This document shows, piece by piece, positions 15,752 to 23,675 of a DNA stretch of 64,000 nucleotides; the first letter of the stretch is position 1, and each line of letters opens with the position of its first letter. The notes beneath the pieces were generated by a model. It did no database searches and was not told the origin of the DNA. It was given only the letters and a program-made list of their open reading frames with translations. Source of the stretch: an uncultured Nitrospina sp. (lineage in GTDB: Bacteria > Nitrospinota > Nitrospinia > Nitrospinales > VA-1); contig CALAGQ010000046.1 of the NCBI GenBank assembly GCA_937891765.1, positions 1 through 64,000 on the forward strand, in the 5' to 3' direction. The position numbers and the translations under genes are program-made.

Positions 15752-17176
15752 CTAAGTTTCCGCTTTGGATTTTCCTGTTAGTAATTCAATCGCTGACTCG
15801 GCCGCCTGGGTTCCATTCTGGATACAGTCGGGTATGCCGATGCCGCGGTAGGCGCTGCCTGCCAGGAAAAGTCCCTCTTGTAATTCCTGCATGATGGTGT
15901 CAATTCGTTTCGAATGGTTCACCTGATATTGCACGTTGGACTTTCGGTTGTGGAAAACTTTGCAGAACACGGGCTCTTCATTAATTCCCATTATTTCCCG
16001 AAGATCCTGCTTGACCAGAGTCGCCATGGTTTCTTCATCTTTTTCGGCGATCTCTTCCTGCAAGGCCCCTCCCAAATAACAGCGCAGCATGACATAGCCT
16101 TCGGGAGCCCGATGCGGAAACTTCGACGAGGTCCAGGTGCAGGCTAGAATGCTGCGGCCTTCGCATTTGGGCACAACAAAGCCGAACCCATCCAGAGCGT
16201 GGGAAAAGCCTTCCCTTTTATAAGCAATGGTCACGGTAGCGGTGGAAACATATTTGATCTGCGCTAAAAGTTCAGCAGCTTTGGGTGTGACCGATTGTAG
16301 AAACCGGGCGGTGATGTTCCCAGGGGTGGAGAGTATGAGCGCGTCGGCTTTATGTTCGCCACCGCCTTCCAAACGTACCGACCAGTCGCCGGCTTTCCCG
16401 TTAATGGATTCCACTCTTGCCCCGGATTGAAATTTGACGTTGGGAGATTTTTCAATCACTGCTTCGACCATTTCCCCCAAACCGTCTTTCAAAGTCATGA
16501 ACAAACTGAAATTACTTTTAGGGCGTTTGTTGGCGTTTAAAAGCATGGCTTTTTTTCTCGCTAACATTCCCAGAATGAGAGATCGGTATTTGCGCTCGGT
16601 CTCAACAAACATGGGAAAGGTACTGCCGATGCTCATAGTTTCGGGATCACTGGCATAAATGCCAGCCAGCATAGGCTCGGCCATTTTGCTCAACGCTTCT
16701 TCCCCCATCCTCCGGCGCACAAATGATGCCAGACTTTCATCGCTGTCATCAGCTTTTCTCGGGATTAAAAGATCGAACGCCATGCGGATTTTTCCAGACA
16801 GGCTGAACAGAGGCGTCAGAGCAAACGGCAAAAACTTGGTGGGAATCATCAGGCTCAACCCATCTGGCATGGTCACCAGTTTGCCACCGGTGTACACATA
16901 GGTGTTGGGGGTTTCCAGATTAGTTGAGACCAAATGGTCTCCAATGCCCAGTTGTTGGCAAAATTGAATGGCGGCGGGTTTTTGCGAAATGAATGAGTCG
17001 GGACCCCGCTCGATGACGAATCCCTCAGACCTTTCTGTGGCGATTTTCCCGCCAAAACGGTCCCCTCCCTCAAGCAGGGCGCATTCCAGCTGGGCTCCTT
17101 CTGATATCTCTTTCTGGATACGGTAGGCCGCCGCCAGACCAGCAATACCACCCCCTACGATGACAATTTTTTTCAT
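15752..17176 (-). CDS. hemY: Protoporphyrinogen oxidase (oxygen-dependent type)
   Basis: A 474-residue flavoprotein of the PPOX/HemY (HemG in some schemes) family. It has the Rossmann FAD-binding start IVGGGIAGLAAAYR, then ERGPDSFI and GGKLVTMPDG, a central substrate/membrane region, and the C-terminal FAD motif LFLAGSAYRGIGIPDCIQNG. It oxidises protoporphyrinogen IX to protoporphyrin IX, the last step before iron insertion into heme, which suits an organism with many c-type cytochromes. It follows the FIST gene's promoter region on the same strand but 38 bases upstream of it; co-transcription is possible. Confidence 0.93.
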   Translation of the reverse strand: MKKIVIVGGGIAGLAAAYRIQKEISEGAQLECALLEGGDRFGGKIATERSEGFVIERGPDSFISQKPAAIQFCQQLGIGDHLVSTNLETPNTYVYTGGKLVTMPDGLSLMIPTKFLPFALTPLFSLSGKIRMAFDLLIPRKADDSDESLASFVRRRMGEEALSKMAEPMLAGIYASDPETMSIGSTFPMFVETERKYRSLILGMLARKKAMLLNANKRPKSNFSLFMTLKDGLGEMVEAVIEKSPNVKFQSGARVESINGKAGDWSVRLEGGGEHKADALILSTPGNITARFLQSVTPKAAELLAQIKYVSTATVTIAYKREGFSHALDGFGFVVPKCEGRSILACTWTSSKFPHRAPEGYVMLRCYLGGALQEEIAEKDEETMATLVKQDLREIMGINEEPVFCKVFHNRKSNVQYQVNHSKRIDTIMQELQEGLFLAGSAYRGIGIPDCIQNGTQAAESAIELLTGKSKAET

Positions 17177-17337
17177 GGGCGCATTATGTCAGGTTTCCCC
17201 GGCTCCCGCAATATGGCACAGATTCGCAATTCGGTAGATAAGGTTATTGCTATTTGAGGGGAGGATTTGGTATATTTTTGAAGTTCCATTAAAATACTTA
17301 TGAAGCTAGCCCATTAATTTTGTCAGGAGAACCGACA

Positions 17338-17706
17338 ATGTCCAATTCTGCCGTGGCGTTGAGAGAAGCCGTTGAGTTTGAGAAAAAAGCCTTGGAAAAA
17401 TACAAGGAGGCCGCCGCTTTGGTGAAGCATCCTGAAACCAAAGAATCCCTTGAAAAAATAACTGCCGACAAAGCACAAACTATCGAGTCCATGCATTGGA
17501 TCATCATGGCGGAAGCGGGAGAAATTGAAACCGAAAAACCCGCACCAGCCGTCGAAGGCGAAGAACCCAAGAGTGGAGCCAGCAAATGTCCCTTCTCTGG
17601 CGCTTTAGCAGAAATGGGCATTGATATTACTAAAATGTCCAAAGAAGAAGCCATGGAAAAAATGGGAGATATGTCAAAAATATTCCCGGATGGCTCAAAC
17701 TCATAA
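17338..17706 (+). CDS. Ferritin-like/rubrerythrin-related small protein
   Basis: A 122-residue protein. The ATG at 17338 is chosen for the AGGAGAA site 8 bases upstream. The N-terminal half (about 5-60) is a two-helix unit AVEFEKKALEKYKEAA ... TADKAQTIESMHWIIMAE, which has the E-x6-Y and distal acidic/His spacing of ferritin-like proteins. The C-terminal half has KCPFSG and an amphipathic tail. With only two helices it would have to dimerise to bind metal. It overlaps the next gene, so the two are probably an operon. Confidence 0.65.
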   Translation: MSNSAVALREAVEFEKKALEKYKEAAALVKHPETKESLEKITADKAQTIESMHWIIMAEAGEIETEKPAPAVEGEEPKSGASKCPFSGALAEMGIDITKMSKEEAMEKMGDMSKIFPDGSNS

Positions 17707-18130
17707 TCCCGCCATGAATCCAGAGACTCCTTTCGACCTGTTGATGGAATGCGGAGGTTGCGGGCTTGAAAATCTGCTTTCCGCATTCACTCCCGGGGCG
17801 CCTGCTATCTGCAACCAGTGCAGGGAAGACCTGCTGGCTTACGATTTGGCCAGCACCCATCAAGGCCATACCTGCGACTCATGCCAAAGGGCTTTGCTGC
17901 TCAAAAAAGAGACGGATTTTGTGAATGGAGAGTCGGAGTGCCAATGCGGGGGCCAGAATTTCACAGAACTGGATGTGGAGGATTTCGCCAGCAGGATGGC
18001 CAAAGCCGAGAAAATGGATTTGGAAAATATCGATGACGAACCCGATTTCGATTGGTGTCGCCCCGAACAGGACCATTTGCCCTCAGAGGGCTATAACGAA
18101 ATCTTTGATGACGACCCTGGGTTTCGCTAA
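17690..18130 (+). CDS. Double zinc-ribbon protein
   Basis: About 146 residues from the ATG at 17690, which overlaps the end of the ferritin-like gene; a second in-frame ATG at 17714 is equally plausible. Four cysteine pairs are visible: CGGC, CNQC, CDSC and CQCG, enough for two zinc ribbons in the first 90 residues. The rest is strongly acidic (MDLENIDDEPDFDW). I know no specific family. Its place after a ferritin-like gene hints at a redox or metal role, but that is only association. Confidence 0.65.
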   Translation: MAQTHNPAMNPETPFDLLMECGGCGLENLLSAFTPGAPAICNQCREDLLAYDLASTHQGHTCDSCQRALLLKKETDFVNGESECQCGGQNFTELDVEDFASRMAKAEKMDLENIDDEPDFDWCRPEQDHLPSEGYNEIFDDDPGFR

Positions 18131-18223
18131 CCCCTTGTTTCTAAATTTGCATAAACACTGAAAATTATTAGATTTCCCTTCCCCAGAAAAACCCGTTCTT
18201 TTGCACTCAGACTGTTAATTTAA

Positions 18224-18252
18224 TTGTCAAATTCTTTGATACCCTTTATACT
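18224..18252 (+). promoter_or_regulatory. Sigma-70-type promoter of the DHH phosphoesterase gene
   Basis: TTGTCA at 18224-18229, a 17-base spacer, and TATACT at 18247-18252, 42 bases before the ATG at 18295, in an AT-rich stretch. Confidence 0.7.
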
Positions 18253-18294
18253 ATTCTCTAAACTTTCAAAAAATAATCGTCATTAAGAGTTCTT

Positions 18295-19512
18295 ATGAAA
18301 CAGAAAAAACCCATCAACGGATCGACTTGGGAAGCCAACCTGAGCCAGGCCGTTAGTTTAATAAATTCCAGCAATAGTTTTTTATTCAGCGGAGATATCG
18401 ACCCCGATTCGGTCGGGTCCATGTTATCACTTTCCCTTTATTTGGACCAGTTGGATAAAAAAGTTTTCATAGTCATTCCCGGACCGCTTGGGGACAACCT
18501 GGATTTTTTTGAAAAAATCATCCACCACAACTCCATTCGCATTCTCAGAAGCCAGGAAGATATTGAGTCTGTTAAGGATGAAATTGAAGCTGTTATTTTT
18601 TGTGATACCGCCAACACAAAACTGGTTCCGTTTTACCCCTATATTTCAGAATCCATATTATCGAAAAAACCCAATGTCATAGAAATTGACCATCACTTCG
18701 GGGCAGACAGCGAAGAATTAACCGACTATGGCACCAAGCTGTTCCGCAATGCCAATGCCAACACCGAGATCATTGGGGACGTTCTGAAAACACTCCACGA
18801 TGAAAACCCGGAAAGACCCAACCCCTTCAGCCAACGTAATATTATTCTGGGACTGATAACAGGAATACTCGGTGACACTGTCGGAGGCAAAGTAATCCAT
18901 TATCAGGAAGACTACGACTACTGGATGGAAAAACTAGGGGAGCAGTTGAAAAACATTACGCGCTGGCGAGATTCTGACGGCAAAAGGTCAGAGGATTGTA
19001 AAACTGCAAAATTTGGCGCCCCGGAACAGATTCTGGATTATTTAAACAAGCTGACAGAAGATCAGGAAAGCTGCTTAAATTTATTGAACGCCCGCATTGA
19101 GAGCAAAGGAAGTATGGGGTTTTTAAACCTCCTGCCCTCAACTTATCAGGAAGTACATGGAACCTGCCAGGCGTTTGAATCGGACTGGTTTGTCGATATC
19201 ATGGGTCTACTGCTGAACTCGGTACCGGAAAAATCCGGACATGCCGGAATTGTTATTTTTGAAGGCGCAAATGCCGAGGGAGAGGATTGCATTTTCATTA
19301 AGATTCGACGAGCTGTAGATTTTACCGGCGTCGATCTACGCGCCGCCGAAGACAAGATCAAGGAATTATTTGGCGATCTTTATATGGGCGGAGGGGGTCA
19401 TGCCGGAGCGGTGTCCTTTCGCATTCACCGGCTTGAAGAAAAAGAACTTCTGACACGGCTGGACAATCTCTTCGATTTTTTTAACAGTGCTATTACAGCA
19501 GGCACAAGCTAA
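18295..19512 (+). CDS. DHH/DHHA1 family phosphoesterase (NrnA-like)
   Basis: A 405-residue protein of the DHH superfamily, which cleaves oligonucleotides, cyclic dinucleotide products or pAp using Mn2+. Seen: SGDIDPDSVGSM (about 32-43), FCDTAN (about 101), the signature EIDHHFG (about 123-129) and the C-terminal DHHA1 motif GGGGHAGAVSFR (about 365). The first motif lacks the usual His (HxxPDGDxxGS becomes SGDIDPDSVGS), so metal binding at site one may differ. It has its own promoter and stands alone. Substrate cannot be told from sequence. Confidence 0.85.
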   Translation: MKQKKPINGSTWEANLSQAVSLINSSNSFLFSGDIDPDSVGSMLSLSLYLDQLDKKVFIVIPGPLGDNLDFFEKIIHHNSIRILRSQEDIESVKDEIEAVIFCDTANTKLVPFYPYISESILSKKPNVIEIDHHFGADSEELTDYGTKLFRNANANTEIIGDVLKTLHDENPERPNPFSQRNIILGLITGILGDTVGGKVIHYQEDYDYWMEKLGEQLKNITRWRDSDGKRSEDCKTAKFGAPEQILDYLNKLTEDQESCLNLLNARIESKGSMGFLNLLPSTYQEVHGTCQAFESDWFVDIMGLLLNSVPEKSGHAGIVIFEGANAEGEDCIFIKIRRAVDFTGVDLRAAEDKIKELFGDLYMGGGGHAGAVSFRIHRLEEKELLTRLDNLFDFFNSAITAGTS

Positions 19513-19557
19513 CAAGAACGACCTCTCCCCACATCCGCTTCATCGATAGACCCCCAG

Positions 19558-21039
19558 TTAGAATCTCAGGGCTTCCAGATCATGAAATTTAGGAAAATCG
19601 GCGAGGAATATAAGATCCGCTTCCTTAAGTTTATTGCGACGAAGATCCAGCTTTTTTAACTGCGGTAATTTGGAGGAGTTTGCTAGGGAATCCAGGCTTT
19701 CCCGGGTGATGGTGTTGCCCATGGCTTCCAGCTCTTCAAGTTGACTTAAATTATTGGACTGGACCAGAGCCTGAAATCCGGAATCACCCATCGGAATCCC
19801 GGAAGCTCTTAGCTTAACCAGGTTTTTGAAGTTTCCAGAGTCCGCTAAAATACGCAGACCTTTTTCTCCCAGATTGTTGCCACTCACATTAAGCTCTTTC
19901 AATCGACTCAGATGCGGCGATTGCGAGAGGGCCAGAATTCCCAGCGCTGTGATTCCTGCATATTCCAGATTCAAACTTTCCAGTTGAGACAGGTGAGCAG
20001 ATTCTGCCAGCAAGAGAAGACCTTTATCTCCCACTGCATTGCTCATCAGGTTCAAGGATGTCAGGTTTTTAAGAAACGAGGAATTAGCAAGGTCCTGAAT
20101 CCCGTGGTAATCAAAATGGTTGTTCCTCAGCGAAAGAGAAACGATCCCATCCAGCTTTTCGTATTGCGCCAAAGAAGCAAGGTCTTTGTTATCCAATCTC
20201 TGTTCATTAAGGTTGAGGTTATTTTCTACCCTTTTCTTCGCCACCAAAATCCGCGACCGCATAACCCGGAGAGCAATTTCTCCAGCCCGGCTATAATTAT
20301 TATCCTGCATATAAAGCTGAGTAAGATTATTCAAGTGCTTGGACCCGGCAATATCCAAAGCTCCAGGATCACCAATATGATTGGAGTCGAGAACCAGAGT
20401 TTCCAACCGGGCTAACGTGGGAGAATGCGCCAGAATACGGGCGCCCTGATTGGTGATTTGATTCCAGCCCAGGTTCAGTTGCACCAGTTTTTCAAAAGCA
20501 CCGGCCTGCGCCCAGTCAGCAAGACTTTCATCGCTAACAAGATTGCGGCGAAGGCTGAGGACGCGAAGTTTGGAAACCACAACACCGTCCGGAAACCGGG
20601 TCAGTTTCTGCTGCCCCACCTTGTTCATTTCCAAATCAATGAATGCAAGGTTCAACAGGGATTGCGACTTCACAAGGCTCAAAGCGCCAAAATCGGCAAC
20701 CTGGTTATTGACCAACTCCAATGTCTCAAGTTTGGGAAGGTTTTTAGAAGTTGCCAGACTTTTGGCCCCCTCATCGCCAATCTGATTGGCATTGAGAACA
20801 AGATGTCTCAACTCGGCCAGCGAACCCATGCCAGCAAGAACGGCCAATCCTTCATCGGTGATTTCATTCCAGCTCAAATCAAGTTTTTGAACGTGCGATA
20901 AATCTTTATTGCGCGACAAAAAAACGATTCCCGCATCGCCCATTCGATCATAGGAAAGATCCAGAAGCGGGTCCTTGCGAATTAATCTATCATTGAGAGT
21001 CTGGATAAAATTCAGGTCTTTAATTTCAGGCCTCATCAA
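19558..21039 (-). CDS. Long leucine-rich-repeat protein
   Basis: A 493-residue protein built almost wholly of about 18 LRRs with a 24-26-residue period (for example LDLSWNEITDEGLAVLA, LVLNANQIGDEGAKSLA, LVLDSNHIGDPGALDIA). This is the ribonuclease-inhibitor type, which forms a horseshoe for protein binding. A short irregular insert lies near residues 250-285. There is no signal peptide. Its start overlaps the stop of the upstream LRR gene by 14 bases, so the pair is translated together and probably arose by duplication or by splitting of one longer gene. Confidence 0.85.
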   Translation of the reverse strand: MMRPEIKDLNFIQTLNDRLIRKDPLLDLSYDRMGDAGIVFLSRNKDLSHVQKLDLSWNEITDEGLAVLAGMGSLAELRHLVLNANQIGDEGAKSLATSKNLPKLETLELVNNQVADFGALSLVKSQSLLNLAFIDLEMNKVGQQKLTRFPDGVVVSKLRVLSLRRNLVSDESLADWAQAGAFEKLVQLNLGWNQITNQGARILAHSPTLARLETLVLDSNHIGDPGALDIAGSKHLNNLTQLYMQDNNYSRAGEIALRVMRSRILVAKKRVENNLNLNEQRLDNKDLASLAQYEKLDGIVSLSLRNNHFDYHGIQDLANSSFLKNLTSLNLMSNAVGDKGLLLLAESAHLSQLESLNLEYAGITALGILALSQSPHLSRLKELNVSGNNLGEKGLRILADSGNFKNLVKLRASGIPMGDSGFQALVQSNNLSQLEELEAMGNTITRESLDSLANSSKLPQLKKLDLRRNKLKEADLIFLADFPKFHDLEALRF

Positions 21040-21694
21040 TCACCGGATTGTCCGTTATCACCGCGCTCATTTCCCGTAAACGTTTGGACTCATGCAAGAG
21101 TTCCAGCCCCTGGGGATTGATCAGGTTATAAGACATGTTTAATTTCTCAAGGTTTCGCAATCCGGAGAGTTCGGCCAAAGCCTGCATTCCCCTGAAGCCA
21201 ATACGGTTGGCATCAAGATGCAATTCCTTCAAATTTTTAAGATGGGTCGAGTTCGCCAGAGCTTCCGCTCCGATGTCCCCAATCCGATTAAACGAAAGAT
21301 CGAGTATTTCAAGCTTGGCAAGGCTTTTAGAGTTTGCCAAAGCCACGGCGCCCGCATCCCCAACTTTATTGGTATATAAACTGAGGTAACGCAACCGGGT
21401 CACAGCATCGGATTCAGCCAGAGCCTTGGCTCCGTCATCCCCGATCAGGTTTTCATACATCCAAAGTTCTTTAAGCGGTTCAAAAAACTCCGACTGGGCC
21501 AATTCTTCCAGACCCATATCTTTGATTTTGTTGGTATGGATGTAAAGGATTTCAATATCAGGAAGCGCCACGTTTTCAGCCAAGTCCATAGCGGTCTGGT
21601 TATCGATGCCCCTGTTGGAAAAATCCAAGGTCTTCTTATCCTTACTCAAGCCACGCTTGATCCATTTTCTGATATAGGAAATATCGTCCGACAT
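21026..21694 (-). CDS. Leucine-rich-repeat protein, upstream partner
   Basis: A 222-residue LRR protein of the same type as its neighbour, with seven or eight repeats (LWMYENLIGDDGAKALAES, LSLYTNKVGDAGAVALA, LDLSFNRIGDIGAEALA). The N-terminus (ISYIRKWIKRGLSKDKKTLDFS, in part) is similar in layout to the start region of the short LRR protein at 8 kb (LSKDGKTLDLT), which marks them as a paralogous family. AGGGGAAG precedes the ATG. It is cytoplasmic as far as can be seen. Confidence 0.85.
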   Translation of the reverse strand: MSDDISYIRKWIKRGLSKDKKTLDFSNRGIDNQTAMDLAENVALPDIEILYIHTNKIKDMGLEELAQSEFFEPLKELWMYENLIGDDGAKALAESDAVTRLRYLSLYTNKVGDAGAVALANSKSLAKLEILDLSFNRIGDIGAEALANSTHLKNLKELHLDANRIGFRGMQALAELSGLRNLEKLNMSYNLINPQGLELLHESKRLREMSAVITDNPVIDEA

Positions 21695-21942
21695 GACTTC
21701 CCCTGCGATAGGTAAAAAACTCCATTCTATAAAGGTGCGGGGAAAAGTAAAGAGTTAAATGATAAATCAGTGAAATTCCCTATTTTTAAGGGACTATCTC
21801 GGGCTTATGACCGGCACCTGATCTGAATTTCACAGGACGGTAGAAGTGTTTTTTTGCAGCAAAACTGACATAATACGATCCGATTTAGAGTAAAGCCTCA
21901 TATTCAGGGTCCTTTTTCAATAAATAGAAACTAACGATCATC

Positions 21943-23535
21943 ATGAAATTGAAAAACACCGTTTTTTCTTTCTGGTTGCCGGTTGCAATCTTGCTTCTCA
22001 CCTTGATTCTCATGGGCTGCAGTCCGTCTTCGCCAACAGACGAGTCTGTTTTCCGCATGTCCATAAAAAACGAGCCCCCCACCCTCGACTGGAACCTTGC
22101 AACGGACAGTGTTTCTTTCACGATTCTCACCAACATTATGGAAGGACTCACCCAGTACGATTCTAAATTAAACGCACAACCCGCCATCGCCAAAAAATGG
22201 GAATATTCAGAGGACGGCCGAACCATCACCTTTTTTCTGCGTAACGATGCCACCTGGAGCGACGGCAAACCGGTCACCGCAGCAGACTTTGAGTATTCCT
22301 GGAAACGGTTGCTGGCGCCCGAGACCGCGTCGCAATACGCTTACTTCCTCTTCGACATTGAAAATGCGGCTGAATATAATTCAGGAAAAATCACCGACCC
22401 CAATCAGGTCGGGGTGCGGGCACTGGCACCGGATGTGCTCGAAGTCCGATTAAAAAAACCCGTGGTCTATTTTCCCAGCATCACCACGTTCATGGTCACG
22501 TTCCCAATGCGAAAAGATGTTGTGCTCAAACATGGTGACTCGTGGACAGAGCCGGAAAATATTGTCACCAACGGCCCCTATACTCTTGAAGAATGGCAGC
22601 ACGAATATAAAATGGTTTTGCAGGCCAACCCCAGCCACTACGAAGGCAAACCAGAAGTCGATACCATCCGCATTTTTGTGGTGCAGGAACCCACCACCGC
22701 CCTGACCCTTTACGAAACCGGAGAGCTGGACTATATCGAACTGCCACCTGTGGCTATTCCACATTATAAATCCAGCTCCGAATACCGAAATAAACCTCAA
22801 CTGAGAGGTTATTACTACGGCTTCAATGTGCAAAAGCCGCCCTTTGATAACATGCTGGTCCGGCAGGCATTTGCCCATGCTATTGATCGGTCGCGCATTC
22901 CAAAGTTCCTCAAAGGCGGGGAGCTGCCTGCTTCATCATGGATTCCCAAAGGCATGTTCGGGTACAACGAAGACATCGGCTCAAAGTTTAATCCGGAAAA
23001 GGCCAGAGCCCTGCTGGCTGAAGCGGGCTATCCCAACGGCAAAGGGTTTCCGCAAGTGACCGCAGTCTTCAACACCGGCGATCTCAACCACTTCATCGGG
23101 GAATTCATTCAGGCGCAATGGAAAGAACACCTGAACGTGCAGATTGATTTCGAAAGTCAGGAGTGGAAAGTTTTTCTCAGCCGATTGGACCTCGACCCGC
23201 CGCAGATTTTTCGACTTGGATGGGGAGCAGATTTCCCCGATCCCGACAACTTCATGAACCTTTTCATTAAAACCAGTGGCAATAACCGGCTGCGCTGGTC
23301 GCACCCACGCTACGACGAACTGATCGCCCTGGGCTCTGCGCTGAAAAAACCGGGAGAACGGCAAGCGGTCTACGATGAAGCCCAGATCCTGCTCACCGAA
23401 AAGGAAGTCCCGATGATCCCGCTTTTTGTTTCGGCCCAGAATCTCCTGGTCAAACCTTATGTGCGGGGACTCGAGAACAACGCCATGGAACTTTTATATC
23501 TGAAGAGAATTCGACTGGAAAAGCCTACTAAATAA
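21943..23535 (+). CDS. Peptide ABC transporter substrate-binding lipoprotein (OppA-like)
   Basis: A 530-residue extracytoplasmic solute-binding protein, family 5. It has a lipoprotein signal with lipobox LILMGC (Cys about 26). Family motifs: NEPPTLDWNLATDS, MEGLTQYD, FFLRNDATWSDGKPVTAADFEYSWKR (in part), NGPYTLEEW, AFAHAIDR and LGWGADFPDPDNFM. It binds oligopeptides or related compounds outside the inner membrane. No permease or ATPase gene is next to it, so it works with a transporter encoded elsewhere. The 248 bases upstream hold its promoter and no other gene. Confidence 0.93.
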   Translation: MKLKNTVFSFWLPVAILLLTLILMGCSPSSPTDESVFRMSIKNEPPTLDWNLATDSVSFTILTNIMEGLTQYDSKLNAQPAIAKKWEYSEDGRTITFFLRNDATWSDGKPVTAADFEYSWKRLLAPETASQYAYFLFDIENAAEYNSGKITDPNQVGVRALAPDVLEVRLKKPVVYFPSITTFMVTFPMRKDVVLKHGDSWTEPENIVTNGPYTLEEWQHEYKMVLQANPSHYEGKPEVDTIRIFVVQEPTTALTLYETGELDYIELPPVAIPHYKSSSEYRNKPQLRGYYYGFNVQKPPFDNMLVRQAFAHAIDRSRIPKFLKGGELPASSWIPKGMFGYNEDIGSKFNPEKARALLAEAGYPNGKGFPQVTAVFNTGDLNHFIGEFIQAQWKEHLNVQIDFESQEWKVFLSRLDLDPPQIFRLGWGADFPDPDNFMNLFIKTSGNNRLRWSHPRYDELIALGSALKKPGERQAVYDEAQILLTEKEVPMIPLFVSAQNLLVKPYVRGLENNAMELLYLKRIRLEKPTK

Positions 23536-23548
23536 AGGAACAACAAAA

Positions 23549-23626
23549 GCAAAGGCTCATTGAGCGGAGCTAACTCTTTACCCACCAGAAAAAGCCATTG
23601 CTATCTGCCCGCGGAGGCTCTCCGCA
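23549..23626. repeat. Modular interspersed repeat, copy 8
   Basis: AAAGGCTCATTGAGCGGAGCTAACTCTTTACCCACCAGAAAAAGCCATTGC, quoted by its modules GAGCGGAGCTAACTCTTT and AAAAAGCCATTGCTATCTG. It lies between the convergent OppA-like and NuoF-like genes. Confidence 0.55.
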
Positions 23627-23631
23627 TAAAA

Positions 23632-23661
23632 AAAGCCTGCCGGCAAATGCCGACAGGCTTT
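23632..23661 (-). terminator. Rho-independent terminator of the nuoF-like gene
   Basis: Stem AAAGCCTGCCGGC / GCCGACAGGCTTT with a 4-base loop and one G-U type mismatch. On the minus strand it is followed by a run of seven T, 15 bases after the NuoF-like stop. It may also stop transcription of the convergent gene. Confidence 0.8.
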
Positions 23662-23675
23662 AATAAAAATAAATT

